Below, piece by piece: positions 26,667-35,369 of a stretch of DNA of 64,000 nucleotides. A program made the translations under genes and the position numbers. Within the stretch, counting starts at the first letter, position 1; each line of letters opens with the position of its first letter. The notes under the pieces are model-generated. The model saw only the letters and a program-made list of their open reading frames with translations. It ran no database searches and was not told the DNA's origin. This DNA is from Streptomyces peucetius (GTDB lineage Bacteria > Actinomycetota > Actinomycetes > Streptomycetales > Streptomycetaceae). The DNA lies in assembly GCF_025854275.1 (NCBI RefSeq), contig NZ_CP107567.1, positions 248,001 through 312,000 on the forward strand, written 5' to 3'.

Positions 26667-27005
26667 ATGGCGGTGTCCGCACAGATCAGCGACGAGCTGT
26701 GGAACGAGTTCCATGCCGTGGTCAACATGACCTCACGGGAGTTGCGGGAATGGCTGAGCGTGGAAGCGGCCGGCGAGGAGACCGAGGAGGTTCCCGACCG
26801 TGCCGGAAAGCCCACCGGCCGACGGGTTCTCGAGGTTCTCGGCAAACGTCGCACCGACCTCACACGGAGTGATGTGGAGGTGATGGAACGAGTCTGCGAG
26901 ATCGTCCGCTCCCAGCGCGATCCCTCGCTCGACCCGAAGGCCGGGGGCGCGGACTGGCGGCACAGCTTGATGGACATCGGCCACGATCCGCTCAAACCGG
27001 CGTGA
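26667..27005 (+). CDS. DUF3140 family protein
   Basis: A 112-residue protein with the DUF3140 pattern: ISDELWNEFHAVVNMTSREL, an Asp/Glu-rich loop, GKPTGRRVLEVLGKRRTDLT and the C-terminal MDIGHDPLK block. It is soluble and probably helical. ATG 26667 follows TGGAGG; an in-frame start at 26643 is less likely. A phosphoribosyltransferase gene follows 93 bases later. The same two families occur together again at 46146-48153. Function unknown; the family is common in actinobacteria near DNA-repair and stress genes. Confidence 0.88.
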   Translation: MAVSAQISDELWNEFHAVVNMTSRELREWLSVEAAGEETEEVPDRAGKPTGRRVLEVLGKRRTDLTRSDVEVMERVCEIVRSQRDPSLDPKAGGADWRHSLMDIGHDPLKPA

Positions 27006-27098
27006 CGCCGCCCGGCACCGTCCGGATCTGCGGCCCCGCCTCGTGAGCGGCCCTCAGGGGCCCAGGGAGCGTGGGCCCTGACGGAGGTGAAGACACGG

Positions 27099-27761
27099 AT
27101 GCGCTTCCTCGATCACCGGCACGCGGGGCAGGAACTGGCGGCACGACTCGTCGAGTGGCTCTCCGGCCGTGACCTGACCGACATCCTCGTCCTGGCCCTG
27201 CCGCGCGGCGGTGTGCCCGTCGCGGCCGAGGTCGCCCGTGCGCTCGGCGCACCCCTGGACGTCGTGGTGGTCCGCAAGATAGGCGCGCCCGGACGCCCGG
27301 AGGCGGGGATCGGCGCCGTCGCGGGCGACGAGCCCCCGTTGTACGACGGCAGGGCTCTGGAAGTGCTCGGCCTCTCCGAGGACGATCTCGCTTCCGACGC
27401 GGCCCGCGAGCGGGCAGAGCTGCGCCGGCGTGAGGAGCTGTACCGCCGGGGGCGGCCGGCTCCGGCGGTCGAGGGGCGGACGGTGATCGTGGTCGACGAC
27501 GGGCTGGCCACCGGCGTCACCGCACGCGCCGCGCTGCGCCACTTGCGCGCGCGGAACCCGGCGCATCTGATCCTTGCCGTACCCGTGTGCGCTCCCGGGG
27601 CGGCAGCGGCGGTGCGGGACGAGGCCGACGCCATGGTCTGCCTGTACCGGCCGGAGTCCTTCCGGTCGGTCGGCCAGTGGTACGAGGAGTTCGCCCAGGT
27701 CTCCGACAACGAGGTGATCTCGACCCTGCGCCGGCCCGGCGTCTCCCCCGGGGACCGGTAG
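27099..27761 (+). CDS. Phosphoribosyltransferase family protein
   Basis: A 220-residue type I PRTase fold. The PRPP-binding signature is VIVVDDGLATGVTA, preceded by DVVVVRKIGAPGRPE, where a conserved Lys contacts pyrophosphate. It ends QWYEEFAQVSDNEV, a motif of the stand-alone actinobacterial group to which mycobacterial Rv0571c-like proteins belong. No nucleobase specificity can be read. ATG 27099 is 11 bases after GGAGG; GTG 27087 directly abuts it. Paralogue of the gene at 47503. Proteins of this group are DosR-controlled in Mycobacterium tuberculosis, hinting at a dormancy role; that transfer is inference. Confidence 0.87.
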   Translation: MRFLDHRHAGQELAARLVEWLSGRDLTDILVLALPRGGVPVAAEVARALGAPLDVVVVRKIGAPGRPEAGIGAVAGDEPPLYDGRALEVLGLSEDDLASDAARERAELRRREELYRRGRPAPAVEGRTVIVVDDGLATGVTARAALRHLRARNPAHLILAVPVCAPGAAAAVRDEADAMVCLYRPESFRSVGQWYEEFAQVSDNEVISTLRRPGVSPGDR

Positions 27762-28595
27762 TCACTCGGGTCCGGACGGCGTCGCGGCCCCGGAGGTGTG
27801 CCCAGGTGTCTGTACGGGGAGCAGGCGCGGCCGTTTGGCGGTGCGGCCGTCGCCGGACGACCGGCCGCGCACCCGTCTGCGCAGCCACGGGCCGAGGAAC
27901 GCGGCGGCCCAGCGCAGTTCCGCGGTGAGGGCGTGCCGTCCGGCGGGAGCGGCGGTTCCTGCCGGAGAGGGCAGGGGCTGCGTCCAGGCGAGGTCACTGC
28001 CGGGCAGGCCGAGGGCGTGAGCGACCGCGGCGGCGATCCGCTGGTGGCCGAGCGGCCCGGCGTGAAGCCGGTCAGGGCTCCACAGGCGGGGGTCGGTGAC
28101 GACGGGATGGCGGCCGGTCTCGGCGACGGCGACACCGTGCCGCCGGGCGGCTCCGCGGATGCGGTCGTTGAGTGCGGTGACGCGGGAGCCGAGCGGGCGG
28201 GCGAGCGGGGTGATCCGCGACAGGTCGGGGAAGGTGACGGTGGCGACCCTCGCACCCTGAGCGGTGAGCGCGGCGAACATCGCGTCCAGGTGGCCGGCGA
28301 CCTCGTCGGCGTCGAACCGCGGCCGCAGCAGGTCGTTGACCCCGGCGACCACGGTGGCCAGATCGGGGTCAAGGGCGAGAGCAGGCGCGAGCTGTTCGGC
28401 ACGGACCTGCCCCGCCAGGCGTCCGCGTACGGCCAGGTTGGCGTAGCGCAGCCCGGGGTTGTGCGGTGCGAGGTGCTCGGCGAGCCGGTCGGCCCACCCT
28501 CGCAGGCCGACCGTGTCGTCGCCGTCTCCCAGGCCCTCTGTCTGGCTGTCGCCGAGGGCCACGTACCGCAGAAAGGGCGCGTCAGTCTCGGGCAT
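27762..28595 (-). CDS. SGNH/GDSL hydrolase
   Basis: A 277-residue esterase/lipase-fold protein. Block I is ALGDSQTEGLGD with the nucleophilic Ser, block II the Gly in AVRGRLAGQ, block III the Asn in VAGVNDLLRP, and block V DRLHAGPLGH with the catalytic Asp and His. No signal peptide is present, so it is probably cytoplasmic. The last 60 residues are Arg-rich and may be disordered. Its start overlaps the end of the PadR gene by 14 bases, so the two are co-transcribed. It is convergent with the phosphoribosyltransferase gene with no gap. Confidence 0.9.
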   Translation of the reverse strand: MPETDAPFLRYVALGDSQTEGLGDGDDTVGLRGWADRLAEHLAPHNPGLRYANLAVRGRLAGQVRAEQLAPALALDPDLATVVAGVNDLLRPRFDADEVAGHLDAMFAALTAQGARVATVTFPDLSRITPLARPLGSRVTALNDRIRGAARRHGVAVAETGRHPVVTDPRLWSPDRLHAGPLGHQRIAAAVAHALGLPGSDLAWTQPLPSPAGTAAPAGRHALTAELRWAAAFLGPWLRRRVRGRSSGDGRTAKRPRLLPVQTPGHTSGAATPSGPE

Positions 28596-29151
28596 GACGG
28601 TCCGTCCTCTCCCGCAGGACCTCGACGGCACGCAGGCACCAGTCGCGGTTGCCCTCCTCGAAGGCGAGACCGCGCAGGCACGTCAGGTAGGGGCCCACGG
28701 GCCTGCCGTGGCGCAGGAACTCCTCCTCGGTTCGGCCGCCCCGCATCGAGTGCAGCAGACGCTCGAACAGGTCGATCCTGGCCTGGGCGAAGACGGTGCG
28801 TTCGGTGAGCTGCGCGATCAGGTTCCCGGTGTCGACGTGGTCGGCGGCCTGGACCTTCACCAGCAGGTCCTCGCGGATGTAGGAGGGCTTGGCGGCGGCT
28901 GCCGTGAACTGCTGCAGCTCGGCCAGGCCGGCGTCGGTGACCTTGAACAGGCGCTTGTTGGGCCGGTTCTCCTGCACCACTTCGCGGCCCGTGACGAGTC
29001 CGGCCTCCTCCAGCCGGCCCAGTTCCGCGTACAGCTGCTGCGGCCGGGCGTGCCAGAAGTTCGCCACTCCCAGGTCGAACGCCTTGGCCAGCTCGTACCC
29101 GCTCAGTTCCTCGTCCAGCAGCGCCGCCAGTACGGCGTGGCGCAGAGCCAT
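28582..29151 (-). CDS. PadR family transcriptional regulator
   Basis: A 189-residue repressor with an N-terminal winged helix (ALRHAVLAALLDEELSGYEL, ANFWHARPQQLYAELGRLEE) and a C-terminal dimerisation helix region typical of PadR subfamily 2 (Vir-type). PadR proteins usually repress their own gene and a divergent target in response to a small ligand. ATG 29151 follows GGAGGCGAT. The upstream gap to the SnoaL-like gene contains a composite palindromic operator made of ATGAA/TTCAT half-sites. The SGNH hydrolase downstream overlaps it. Confidence 0.92.
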   Translation of the reverse strand: MALRHAVLAALLDEELSGYELAKAFDLGVANFWHARPQQLYAELGRLEEAGLVTGREVVQENRPNKRLFKVTDAGLAELQQFTAAAAKPSYIREDLLVKVQAADHVDTGNLIAQLTERTVFAQARIDLFERLLHSMRGGRTEEEFLRHGRPVGPYLTCLRGLAFEEGNRDWCLRAVEVLRERTDRHARD

Positions 29152-29173
29152 CGGATCGCCTCCTTGCCGCCTC

Positions 29174-29230
29174 TGTTCATGAACACACCGAGGATGATAC
29201 TCATGAACATGACTAGTCACATTCATGAGT
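29174..29230. promoter_or_regulatory. PadR-type composite operator
   Basis: TGTTCATGAACA at 29174-29185 is a perfect palindrome. A larger dyad at 29199-29230 has outer arms ACTCATGAA and TTCATGAGT around the inner palindrome TGACTAGTCA. The sites share the ATGAA/TTCAT half-site and occupy the divergent padR-snoaL gap, so they are probably the autoregulatory operator. Confidence 0.65.
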
Positions 29231-29263
29231 AGAAAGTTCCACGAGAATCACGAAGGAGAAGCT

Positions 29264-29734
29264 GTGACCGCAGCAGACCGCTTCCGCGCCGGCGTCGACA
29301 ACCGCGACCTGGCCGCCCTGGACGACCTGTTCACCGAGGACGTCCGGCTCTACAGCCCCGTGAAGTTCACGCCCTTCGAGGGCAAGCGGATGGTGCTGGG
29401 CCTGTTCGGGGTCCTGCTGCGCACCTTCGAGGACTTCCGCTACGTCGGGCACTGCGCCGGCACGGCCGAGACGAGTGCCGACGGCGTGGAGTGTCCGTCG
29501 GCGGTCCTGCTCTTCCGGGCCACCGTGGACGGACGGCAGATCCACGGCATGGACCTGCTGCACTTCGACGACGAGGGCCGGATCAAGGAGTTCACGGTGA
29601 TGGTCCGGCCGCAGTCCGCGGTTCACGCCCTGGGTGAAGCGGTCCTCGCCGGCCTGATCGCCGACGGCCTGGTCCCCGCGCCCCTCGCGCCGGAGCCCGG
29701 AGCGCGTCCGACGGCCGAAGCGCCGGGGCGCTGA
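29264..29734 (+). CDS. SnoaL-like/NTF2-fold protein
   Basis: A 156-residue protein of the cone-shaped NTF2-like fold: VTAADRFRAGVDNRDLAALD, LFTEDVRLYSPV, FRYVGHCAGTAETSADGV, and MDLLHFDDEGRIKEFTVMV. This resembles the SnoaL/limonene-epoxide-hydrolase-like group, although catalytic residues cannot be assigned. GTG 29264 follows AAGGAG; the in-frame GTG/ATG near 29225 lies inside the operator and is not used. The divergent PadR regulator probably represses it, which suggests a ligand-induced, possibly detoxifying, role. Confidence 0.85.
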   Translation: MTAADRFRAGVDNRDLAALDDLFTEDVRLYSPVKFTPFEGKRMVLGLFGVLLRTFEDFRYVGHCAGTAETSADGVECPSAVLLFRATVDGRQIHGMDLLHFDDEGRIKEFTVMVRPQSAVHALGEAVLAGLIADGLVPAPLAPEPGARPTAEAPGR

Positions 29735-29818
29735 CGGCGGCGCCGGCTTGAGGACCGCCGCCTGCCGCGGACGGAACCGGCCCCCGGAAAAGTGACGCAC
29801 GCCCTGGCTGCCGGGGCA

Positions 29819-29846
29819 TTGTTACTGGTAGCCAGAGCCCTACGCT
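29819..29846 (+). promoter_or_regulatory. Housekeeping-type promoter candidate for pyc
   Basis: TTGTTA (29819-29824), a 16-base spacer and TACGCT (29841-29846) resemble HrdB-type -35 and -10 boxes. The ATG of pyc lies 75 bases downstream. Confidence 0.45.
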
Positions 29847-29921
29847 GAGCGCAACGGAGCGTTCCCATGTCACAGCGGTCGCCCGGGCATCCGTGAGCGG
29901 CCACCACAGAGACGGAGCGAG

Positions 29922-32900
29922 ATGTTCGGCAAACTACTGGTCGCCAACCGCGGTGAGATCGCGATCCGGGCCTTCCGGGCCGCATTCGAGCTCGGTGTCT
30001 CGACGGTGGCCGTGTTCCCGCACGAGGACCGGAACTCGCTGCACCGGGCGAAGGCGGACGAGGCGTACCGGATCGGCGAGCCCGGCCACCCGGTGCGCGC
30101 GTACCTCTCCGTCGAGGAGATCGTGAAGGCCGCACGCCGTGCCGGCGCCGACGCGGTCTACCCGGGTTACGGGTTCCTGTCGGAAAACCCGGAACTGGCC
30201 GCCGCGTGCGAGGAGGCCGGCATCACCTTCGTCGGGCCGCCGGCGTCGGTGCTGAACCTGACGGGCAACAAGGCCCGGGCGGTGGCGGCGGCGCGCGAGG
30301 CCGGCGTGCCCGTCCTGAAGTCGTCGGCCCCCACGGCCGACGTGGACGAACTGGTGCGCGCGGCCGACGACATCGGCTTCCCCGTGTTCGTCAAGGCCGT
30401 CGCGGGCGGTGGCGGACGCGGCATGCGACGGGTCGAGCGGCCCGGCGACCTGCGGGAGGCCGCAGAGGCCGCCATGCGCGAGGCACGCTCGGCCTTCGGT
30501 GACGCGACGGTGTTCCTCGAGCAGGCCGTGATCGACGCCCGGCACATCGAGGTGCAGATCCTGGCCGACGCCGAGGGCAATGTCGTGCATCTCTACGAGC
30601 GGGACTGCTCGGTGCAGCGGCGTCACCAGAAGGTCGTCGAGATCGCCCCGGCGCCCAGCCTCGATCCCGGACTGCGGGACCGTATCTGTACCGACGCCGT
30701 CGCGTTCGCCCGCCACATCGGCTATGTGAACGCCGGCACGGTGGAGTTCCTCGTCGACGGGCGCGGCAACCACGTCTTCATCGAGATGAACCCGCGCATC
30801 CAGGTCGAGCACACGGTCACCGAACAGGTCACCGGACGGGACCTGGTGATCGCACAGCTGCGCATCGCCTCGGGCATGACGCTGCCGGAACTGAACCTTA
30901 CGCAGGACAGCATCACGCTGACGGGTGCCGCTCTGCAGTGCCGCATCACGACCGAGGACCCGGCCAACGGCTTCCGGCCCGACACCGGCACCATCGCGGC
31001 CTACCGCTCCCCCGGCGGCCCCGGCGTGCGGCTCGACGGCGGGACCGTGCACACCGGCGCGTCGGTCTCGGCCCACTTCGACTCCCTGCTGGTCAAGCTG
31101 ACCTGCGAGGGCCATGACCACGCGAACGCCGTCCGGCGGGCCCGCCGGGCGATCGCCGAATTCCGCATCCGGGGTGTGGCCACGAACCTGCCGTTCCTCG
31201 GCGCCGTGCTGGACGACCCCGACTTCCAGGCGGGACGGGTGACCACGTCCTTCATCGACGAGCGCCCGCATCTGCTGCGGACCCGGCCGCCGGCCGACCG
31301 GGGCAGCCGCATCCTGGGCCATCTCGCGGAGACGACCGTCAACCGCCCGCACGGGCCTCGTCCTTCCGTCGTGGAACCGGTGGAAAAGCTCCCCGTCACC
31401 GACCTCACGGCCCCGCCGGCAGACGGCTCCCGGCAGCGGCTGGCCGCGCTCGGTCCCGAACGGTTCGCCGAGGAGCTGCGCAGGCAGTCCGCGGTCGCCG
31501 TCACCGACACCACCTTCCGTGACGCCCACCAGTCGCTGCTGGCGACCCGGGTCCGCACCCGGGACCTGCTCGCCGTGGCACCCCATGTGGCCCGTACCGC
31601 ACCGCAGTTGCTCAGCCTCGAGTGCTGGGGCGGCGCCACCTTCGACGTGGCGCTGCGGTTCCTCGCGGAGGACCCGTGGGAGCGGCTGGCCGCGCTGCGC
31701 GAGGCCGTGCCCAACATCTGCACGCAGATGCTGCTGCGGGGCCGCAACACGGTGGGTTACACGCCCTATCCGACGGAGGTGACGGACGCGTTCGTGGCCG
31801 AGGCCGCCGCCACCGGCATGGACGTCTTCCGGATCTTCGACGCCCTCAACGACGTCTCCCAGATGCGTCCCGCGATCGACGCCGTACGGGCCACGGGAAC
31901 GTCGCTGGCCGAGGTGGCGCTCTGCTACACGGCCGACCTGTCGAACCCCGCGGAGAAGCTCTACACGCTGGACTACTACCTGCGCCTGGCCGAGGAGATC
32001 GTGGAGGCCGGGGCCCATGTACTGGCCATCAAGGACATGGCGGGCCTGCTGCGTCCGCACGCCGCACGCACCCTCGTGACGGCGCTCCGGGAGCGATTCG
32101 ACCTGCCCGTGCACCTGCACACGCACGACACGGCGGGAGGTCAGCTCGCCACCCTGGTCGCGGCGATCGACGCCGGCGTGGACGCCGTGGACGCCGCCGT
32201 CGCGTCGATGGCCGGTACGACCAGTCAGCCGTCGCTGTCGGCGCTGGTCGCGGCGACGGACCACACCGAGCGGGCGACCGGCCTGTCGCTGCAGGCGGTG
32301 GGCGACCTGGAGCCCTACTGGGAGGCGGTGCGGAAGGTGTACCGCCCGTTCGAGTCGGGTCTCGCGTCGCCGACCGGCCGCGTCTACCACCACGAAATCC
32401 CCGGCGGGCAGCTGTCGAACCTGCGGCAGCAGGCCATCGCGCTCGGGCTGGGCGACCGGTTCGAGCTGGTCGAGGAGTACTACGCGGCGGCGGACCGGAT
32501 GCTGGGACGTCTGGTCAAGGTGACGCCTTCGTCGAAGGTCGTGGGCGATCTGGCGCTGCACCTGGTGGGTGCCGGTGTCTCGGCGGACGCCTTCGAGGCG
32601 TCCCCGGAGAAGTTCGACGTCCCGGACTCGGTCATCGGCTTCCTCCGCGGCGAACTGGGCGACCCGCCCGGCGGCTGGCCGGAGCCGTTCCGCAGCCGGG
32701 CACTCAAGGCGCGGCCGTCGCAGGCCGAGCCGCCGCAGCTGTCCGAGGAGGACCGGCGGGGCCTGCGCGACGAGCGCCGTTCCACCCTCAACCGGCTGCT
32801 GTTCCCCGGCCCCGCCAAGTCGTTCGCGTCCCACCGTGAGCACTACGGCGACACCTCGGTGCTGTCGACGAAGGACTTCTTCTACGGGCTCGAGCCCGAC

Positions 32901-33302
32901 AGCGAGCACACCGTCACCCTGGAGCCGGGCGTGACACTGCTCATCGAGCTGGAGGCCATCTCGGAGGCGGACGAGCGTGGGTTCCGCACGGTGCTGACCC
33001 GTATGAACGGGCAGATGCGCCCGGTGTCGGTGCGCGACAACTCCGTCGCGACGACGGTGAAGGCGGCGGAGAAGGCTGAGCGCGGCAACGACCGCCACGT
33101 CGCGGCGCCGTTCGCGGGCGTGGTCACCCTCCAGGTCGCGGAGGGCGCGTCGGTGAGCGCGGGACAGACCGTGGCCACCATCGAGGCGATGAAGATGGAG
33201 GCGTCGATCACCGCGCAGAGCTCCGGCACGGTGCGGCGGGTCGCCATCGGTGAGGTCCAGCAGGTGGAGGCCGGTGACCTGCTGATCGAGATTGCGCCGT
33301 GA
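29922..33302 (+). CDS. pyc: Pyruvate carboxylase
   Basis: A full-length 1126-residue biotin enzyme that carboxylates pyruvate to oxaloacetate with ATP and bicarbonate, replenishing the TCA cycle. Domains in order: biotin carboxylase (about 1-455; KAVAGGGGRGMR glycine loop, HIEVQILAD, EMNPRIQVEHTVTE), carboxyltransferase barrel (about 500-780; TFRDAHQSLLATR, HTHDTAGG metal-binding histidines), the PYC/OADA domain, and a biotinyl domain with Lys1091 in EAMKMEAS. ATG 29922 follows GGAGCGAG. A strong hairpin follows the stop. The gene is a single unit with its own promoter. Many streptomycetes rely on PEP carboxylase, so pyc may be an added anaplerotic route. Confidence 0.97.
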   Translation: MFGKLLVANRGEIAIRAFRAAFELGVSTVAVFPHEDRNSLHRAKADEAYRIGEPGHPVRAYLSVEEIVKAARRAGADAVYPGYGFLSENPELAAACEEAGITFVGPPASVLNLTGNKARAVAAAREAGVPVLKSSAPTADVDELVRAADDIGFPVFVKAVAGGGGRGMRRVERPGDLREAAEAAMREARSAFGDATVFLEQAVIDARHIEVQILADAEGNVVHLYERDCSVQRRHQKVVEIAPAPSLDPGLRDRICTDAVAFARHIGYVNAGTVEFLVDGRGNHVFIEMNPRIQVEHTVTEQVTGRDLVIAQLRIASGMTLPELNLTQDSITLTGAALQCRITTEDPANGFRPDTGTIAAYRSPGGPGVRLDGGTVHTGASVSAHFDSLLVKLTCEGHDHANAVRRARRAIAEFRIRGVATNLPFLGAVLDDPDFQAGRVTTSFIDERPHLLRTRPPADRGSRILGHLAETTVNRPHGPRPSVVEPVEKLPVTDLTAPPADGSRQRLAALGPERFAEELRRQSAVAVTDTTFRDAHQSLLATRVRTRDLLAVAPHVARTAPQLLSLECWGGATFDVALRFLAEDPWERLAALREAVPNICTQMLLRGRNTVGYTPYPTEVTDAFVAEAAATGMDVFRIFDALNDVSQMRPAIDAVRATGTSLAEVALCYTADLSNPAEKLYTLDYYLRLAEEIVEAGAHVLAIKDMAGLLRPHAARTLVTALRERFDLPVHLHTHDTAGGQLATLVAAIDAGVDAVDAAVASMAGTTSQPSLSALVAATDHTERATGLSLQAVGDLEPYWEAVRKVYRPFESGLASPTGRVYHHEIPGGQLSNLRQQAIALGLGDRFELVEEYYAAADRMLGRLVKVTPSSKVVGDLALHLVGAGVSADAFEASPEKFDVPDSVIGFLRGELGDPPGGWPEPFRSRALKARPSQAEPPQLSEEDRRGLRDERRSTLNRLLFPGPAKSFASHREHYGDTSVLSTKDFFYGLEPDSEHTVTLEPGVTLLIELEAISEADERGFRTVLTRMNGQMRPVSVRDNSVATTVKAAEKAERGNDRHVAAPFAGVVTLQVAEGASVSAGQTVATIEAMKMEASITAQSSGTVRRVAIGEVQQVEAGDLLIEIAP

Positions 33303-33336
33303 CGCCGCGGGGCCGGACGCACTGACGAAGGACACG

Positions 33337-33367
33337 GGCGCGCAACGCTGTCGCGGCGTTGCGCGCC
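33337..33367. terminator. Hairpin terminator after pyc
   Basis: A perfect 12-base stem (GGCGCGCAACGC with its complement) around a 7-base loop lies 34 bases after the pyc stop and before the convergent LysR gene. Confidence 0.8.
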
Positions 33368-33507
33368 TGCGGTCTTCCTGGCTCCGTGCGGGCTCATCGG
33401 CCCGGTGCGCAGCGTGGCGTCCTGACCGTCCTCCTGCGGTCACTGCGCTTGCCGTCGCCAGGGTTCGCCGAGGGCGCGGCCGCGCGCCGCGTGCCGGGCG
33501 TCAGGCG

Positions 33508-34377
33508 TCAGGCGTCCTTGCCGTAGAGGTCGGTGAGCAGGGCGACCGCGGCGTGGGTGGCGGGGTGGGGGTCGTGCCGGCGCCAGATGAGGTGCACGGG
33601 CACGGGGTCGGCGTCGCGCAGGGGGCGGTAGGTGATGCCGTCGCGGCGGTACTGGGCGGCGGTCGCCTGCGGGGTGACGCCGACGCAGCGGCCGGTGGCG
33701 ATGGCGGCGAGCCAGTCGTCGACGTCGCGGGTGAACTCCACGGCCGGGCGGGCGCCTTCCGGCCACAGGTCCAGGGTGGTGGTGCCGGTTCGGCGGTCGA
33801 CCACCAGGGTGCGCTCGCGGATCTCCGCCAGCCGGATGCCGCGGCGCCTGGCCCATGGGTCGTCCGAGGCGAGGGCAACACAACGGCGTTCGTGACCGAC
33901 GAGGGCGTGGGCGTAACGGCGGGTGTCGAGGGCGGTGCGCAGCACGGCCAGGTCGCACAGACCCTCGGCGAGGCCGCCGGTGGGGGTGTTGTGGCGGATC
34001 AGCTGGAGTTCCACGTCAGGGTGGCGGTCGTGCCAGCGGCGCTGGAACTCGGCGGTGTGGCGGCCCATCGCGGACCAGGCGTGCCCGATGTGCAACCGGG
34101 CCTGGCCGGTGGTGGCCCGGCGGACCAGTTCGTCGGCCTCGGCCAGCAGATGGCGGGCGCGGGCGAGGACCTGCACGCCGGCGGTGGTGGGGGTGACGGT
34201 GCGGCTGGTGCGGTGCAGCAGGCGCACGCCGAGGATCCGCTCCAGCGCGAGCAGGGTGCGGGAGACCGCGGCCTGGGAGAAACCCAGTTCGATCGCGGCG
34301 TCGGTGAAGCTGCCGGTGTCGACGATCGCGACCAGGCACCGCAGGTGCCGCAGCTCCATTTCCGTACGACCATCCAT
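33508..34377 (-). CDS. LysR family transcriptional regulator
   Basis: A 289-residue regulator with an N-terminal winged helix (MELRHLRCLVAIVDTGSFTD, GFSQAAVSRTLLALERILG) and a periplasmic-binding-type effector domain (about 95-289). ATG 34377 is taken; ATG 34359 six codons later is also possible and gives the commonest LysR N-terminus. It is divergent from an EamA-type exporter, which it most likely controls. A GCAT-N7-ATGC dyad lies between them. LysR-exporter pairs often respond to the exported amino acid or metabolite. Confidence 0.93.
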   Translation of the reverse strand: MDGRTEMELRHLRCLVAIVDTGSFTDAAIELGFSQAAVSRTLLALERILGVRLLHRTSRTVTPTTAGVQVLARARHLLAEADELVRRATTGQARLHIGHAWSAMGRHTAEFQRRWHDRHPDVELQLIRHNTPTGGLAEGLCDLAVLRTALDTRRYAHALVGHERRCVALASDDPWARRRGIRLAEIRERTLVVDRRTGTTTLDLWPEGARPAVEFTRDVDDWLAAIATGRCVGVTPQATAAQYRRDGITYRPLRDADPVPVHLIWRRHDPHPATHAAVALLTDLYGKDA

Positions 34378-34406
34378 GCGTCCAGCGTATAGGTGGGGTG
34401 TCGGAT

Positions 34407-34421
34407 GCATTTTGCGTATGC
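34407..34421. promoter_or_regulatory. LysR operator candidate (GCAT-N7-ATGC)
   Basis: A 15-base interrupted dyad lies 30 bases from the LysR start and 25 bases before the EamA start, as expected for a LysR-type box between divergent genes. Confidence 0.4.
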
Positions 34422-34445
34422 GCGGGTGCGACGGATCGTCGGGCC

Positions 34446-35369
34446 ATGACGACAGACGTTCGCGCGAGGCCGACGGTGGCGCCCCGGGCGCAGGCGATAT
34501 CACCCCGGTGGTCCGGAACAGTACTGATGGTGGGCAGTGGACTGTCCACCCAGGCCGGGGCGTCGGTCGCCGCGCTCGCTTTCCCGGTTCTCGGGCCGGT
34601 GGGCGTGGTGGCGGTGCGCCAGTGGGTGGCCGCGGTGGTGCTGCTGAGCGCCGGCCGGCCGCGGCTGCGCTCGTTCACCGCCGCGCAGTGGCGGCCCGTG
34701 CTGGGGCTGGCCGTGGTCTTCGCGGTCATGAACATGGCGCTGTACACGGCGATCGACCGCATCGGACTCGGCCTTGCGGTCACCCTGGAGTTCCTCGGCC
34801 CGCTCACGGTGGTGCTGTCGAGCTCCCGCCGCCGAATCGATCTGGTCTGCGCGCTCGCCGCCTCGGCGGCCGTGGTGGTCCTGGCCCGTCCCCGGCCCAG
34901 CACCGACTACTTCGGCATCGGCCTGGCCCTCCTCGCCGCCGTCTGCTGGGGCTGCTACATCCTGCTCAACCGCACCGTGGGCGAACGCCTGCCCGGCCTG
35001 CAGGGGTCGGCTGCCGCCGCGGCCGTCTCGGGTCTGCTCTATGTGCCCGTCGGCACCGTCGTCCTGTGGCTGCACCGGCCCACCGCGGGCGCCCTGCTGT
35101 GCGCGCTCGCCGCGGGCGTGCTGTCCTCGGCGGTGCCGTTCCTCGCGGACCTGCTGGCCCTGCGACGGGTCCCCGCATCGTTCTTCGGCATCTTCATGAG
35201 CGTCAACCCGGTGTTCGCGGCCCTGATCGGCATGCTCGTGCTCGACCAGCACCTCGGCTGGGCGTCGTGGTCCGCCGTCGCCGTGATCGTCACCGCGAAC
35301 GCCGTCGCCGTCGGCACCGCCGGCGACCGCTCACGGGAGAAGACCGACGGGCACAAGGCTCACTGCTGA
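34446..35369 (+). CDS. EamA/DMT superfamily transporter (RhtA-like)
   Basis: A 307-residue protein with ten predicted membrane helices in two EamA repeats. SGLSTQAGASVAALAFPVLG opens the first repeat, VTLEFLGPLTVVLSS ends it, and YFGIGLALLAAVCWGCYILL opens the second; FFGIFMSVNPVFAALIGMLV is the conserved final pair. The pattern is closest to the threonine/homoserine exporter RhtA branch. Substrate unproven. It is divergent from a LysR regulator and its 3' end overlaps the convergent CAP-domain gene by 10 bases. Confidence 0.92.
   Translation: MTTDVRARPTVAPRAQAISPRWSGTVLMVGSGLSTQAGASVAALAFPVLGPVGVVAVRQWVAAVVLLSAGRPRLRSFTAAQWRPVLGLAVVFAVMNMALYTAIDRIGLGLAVTLEFLGPLTVVLSSSRRRIDLVCALAASAAVVVLARPRPSTDYFGIGLALLAAVCWGCYILLNRTVGERLPGLQGSAAAAAVSGLLYVPVGTVVLWLHRPTAGALLCALAAGVLSSAVPFLADLLALRRVPASFFGIFMSVNPVFAALIGMLVLDQHLGWASWSAVAVIVTANAVAVGTAGDRSREKTDGHKAHC

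Noticed and set aside
29934..33443. A 1169-codon open frame on the strand opposite pyc
   Set aside because: Pyruvate carboxylase is unmistakable on the other strand. Long antisense frames are a by-product of GC-rich third positions; the translation is Arg/His/Gly-rich without domains.
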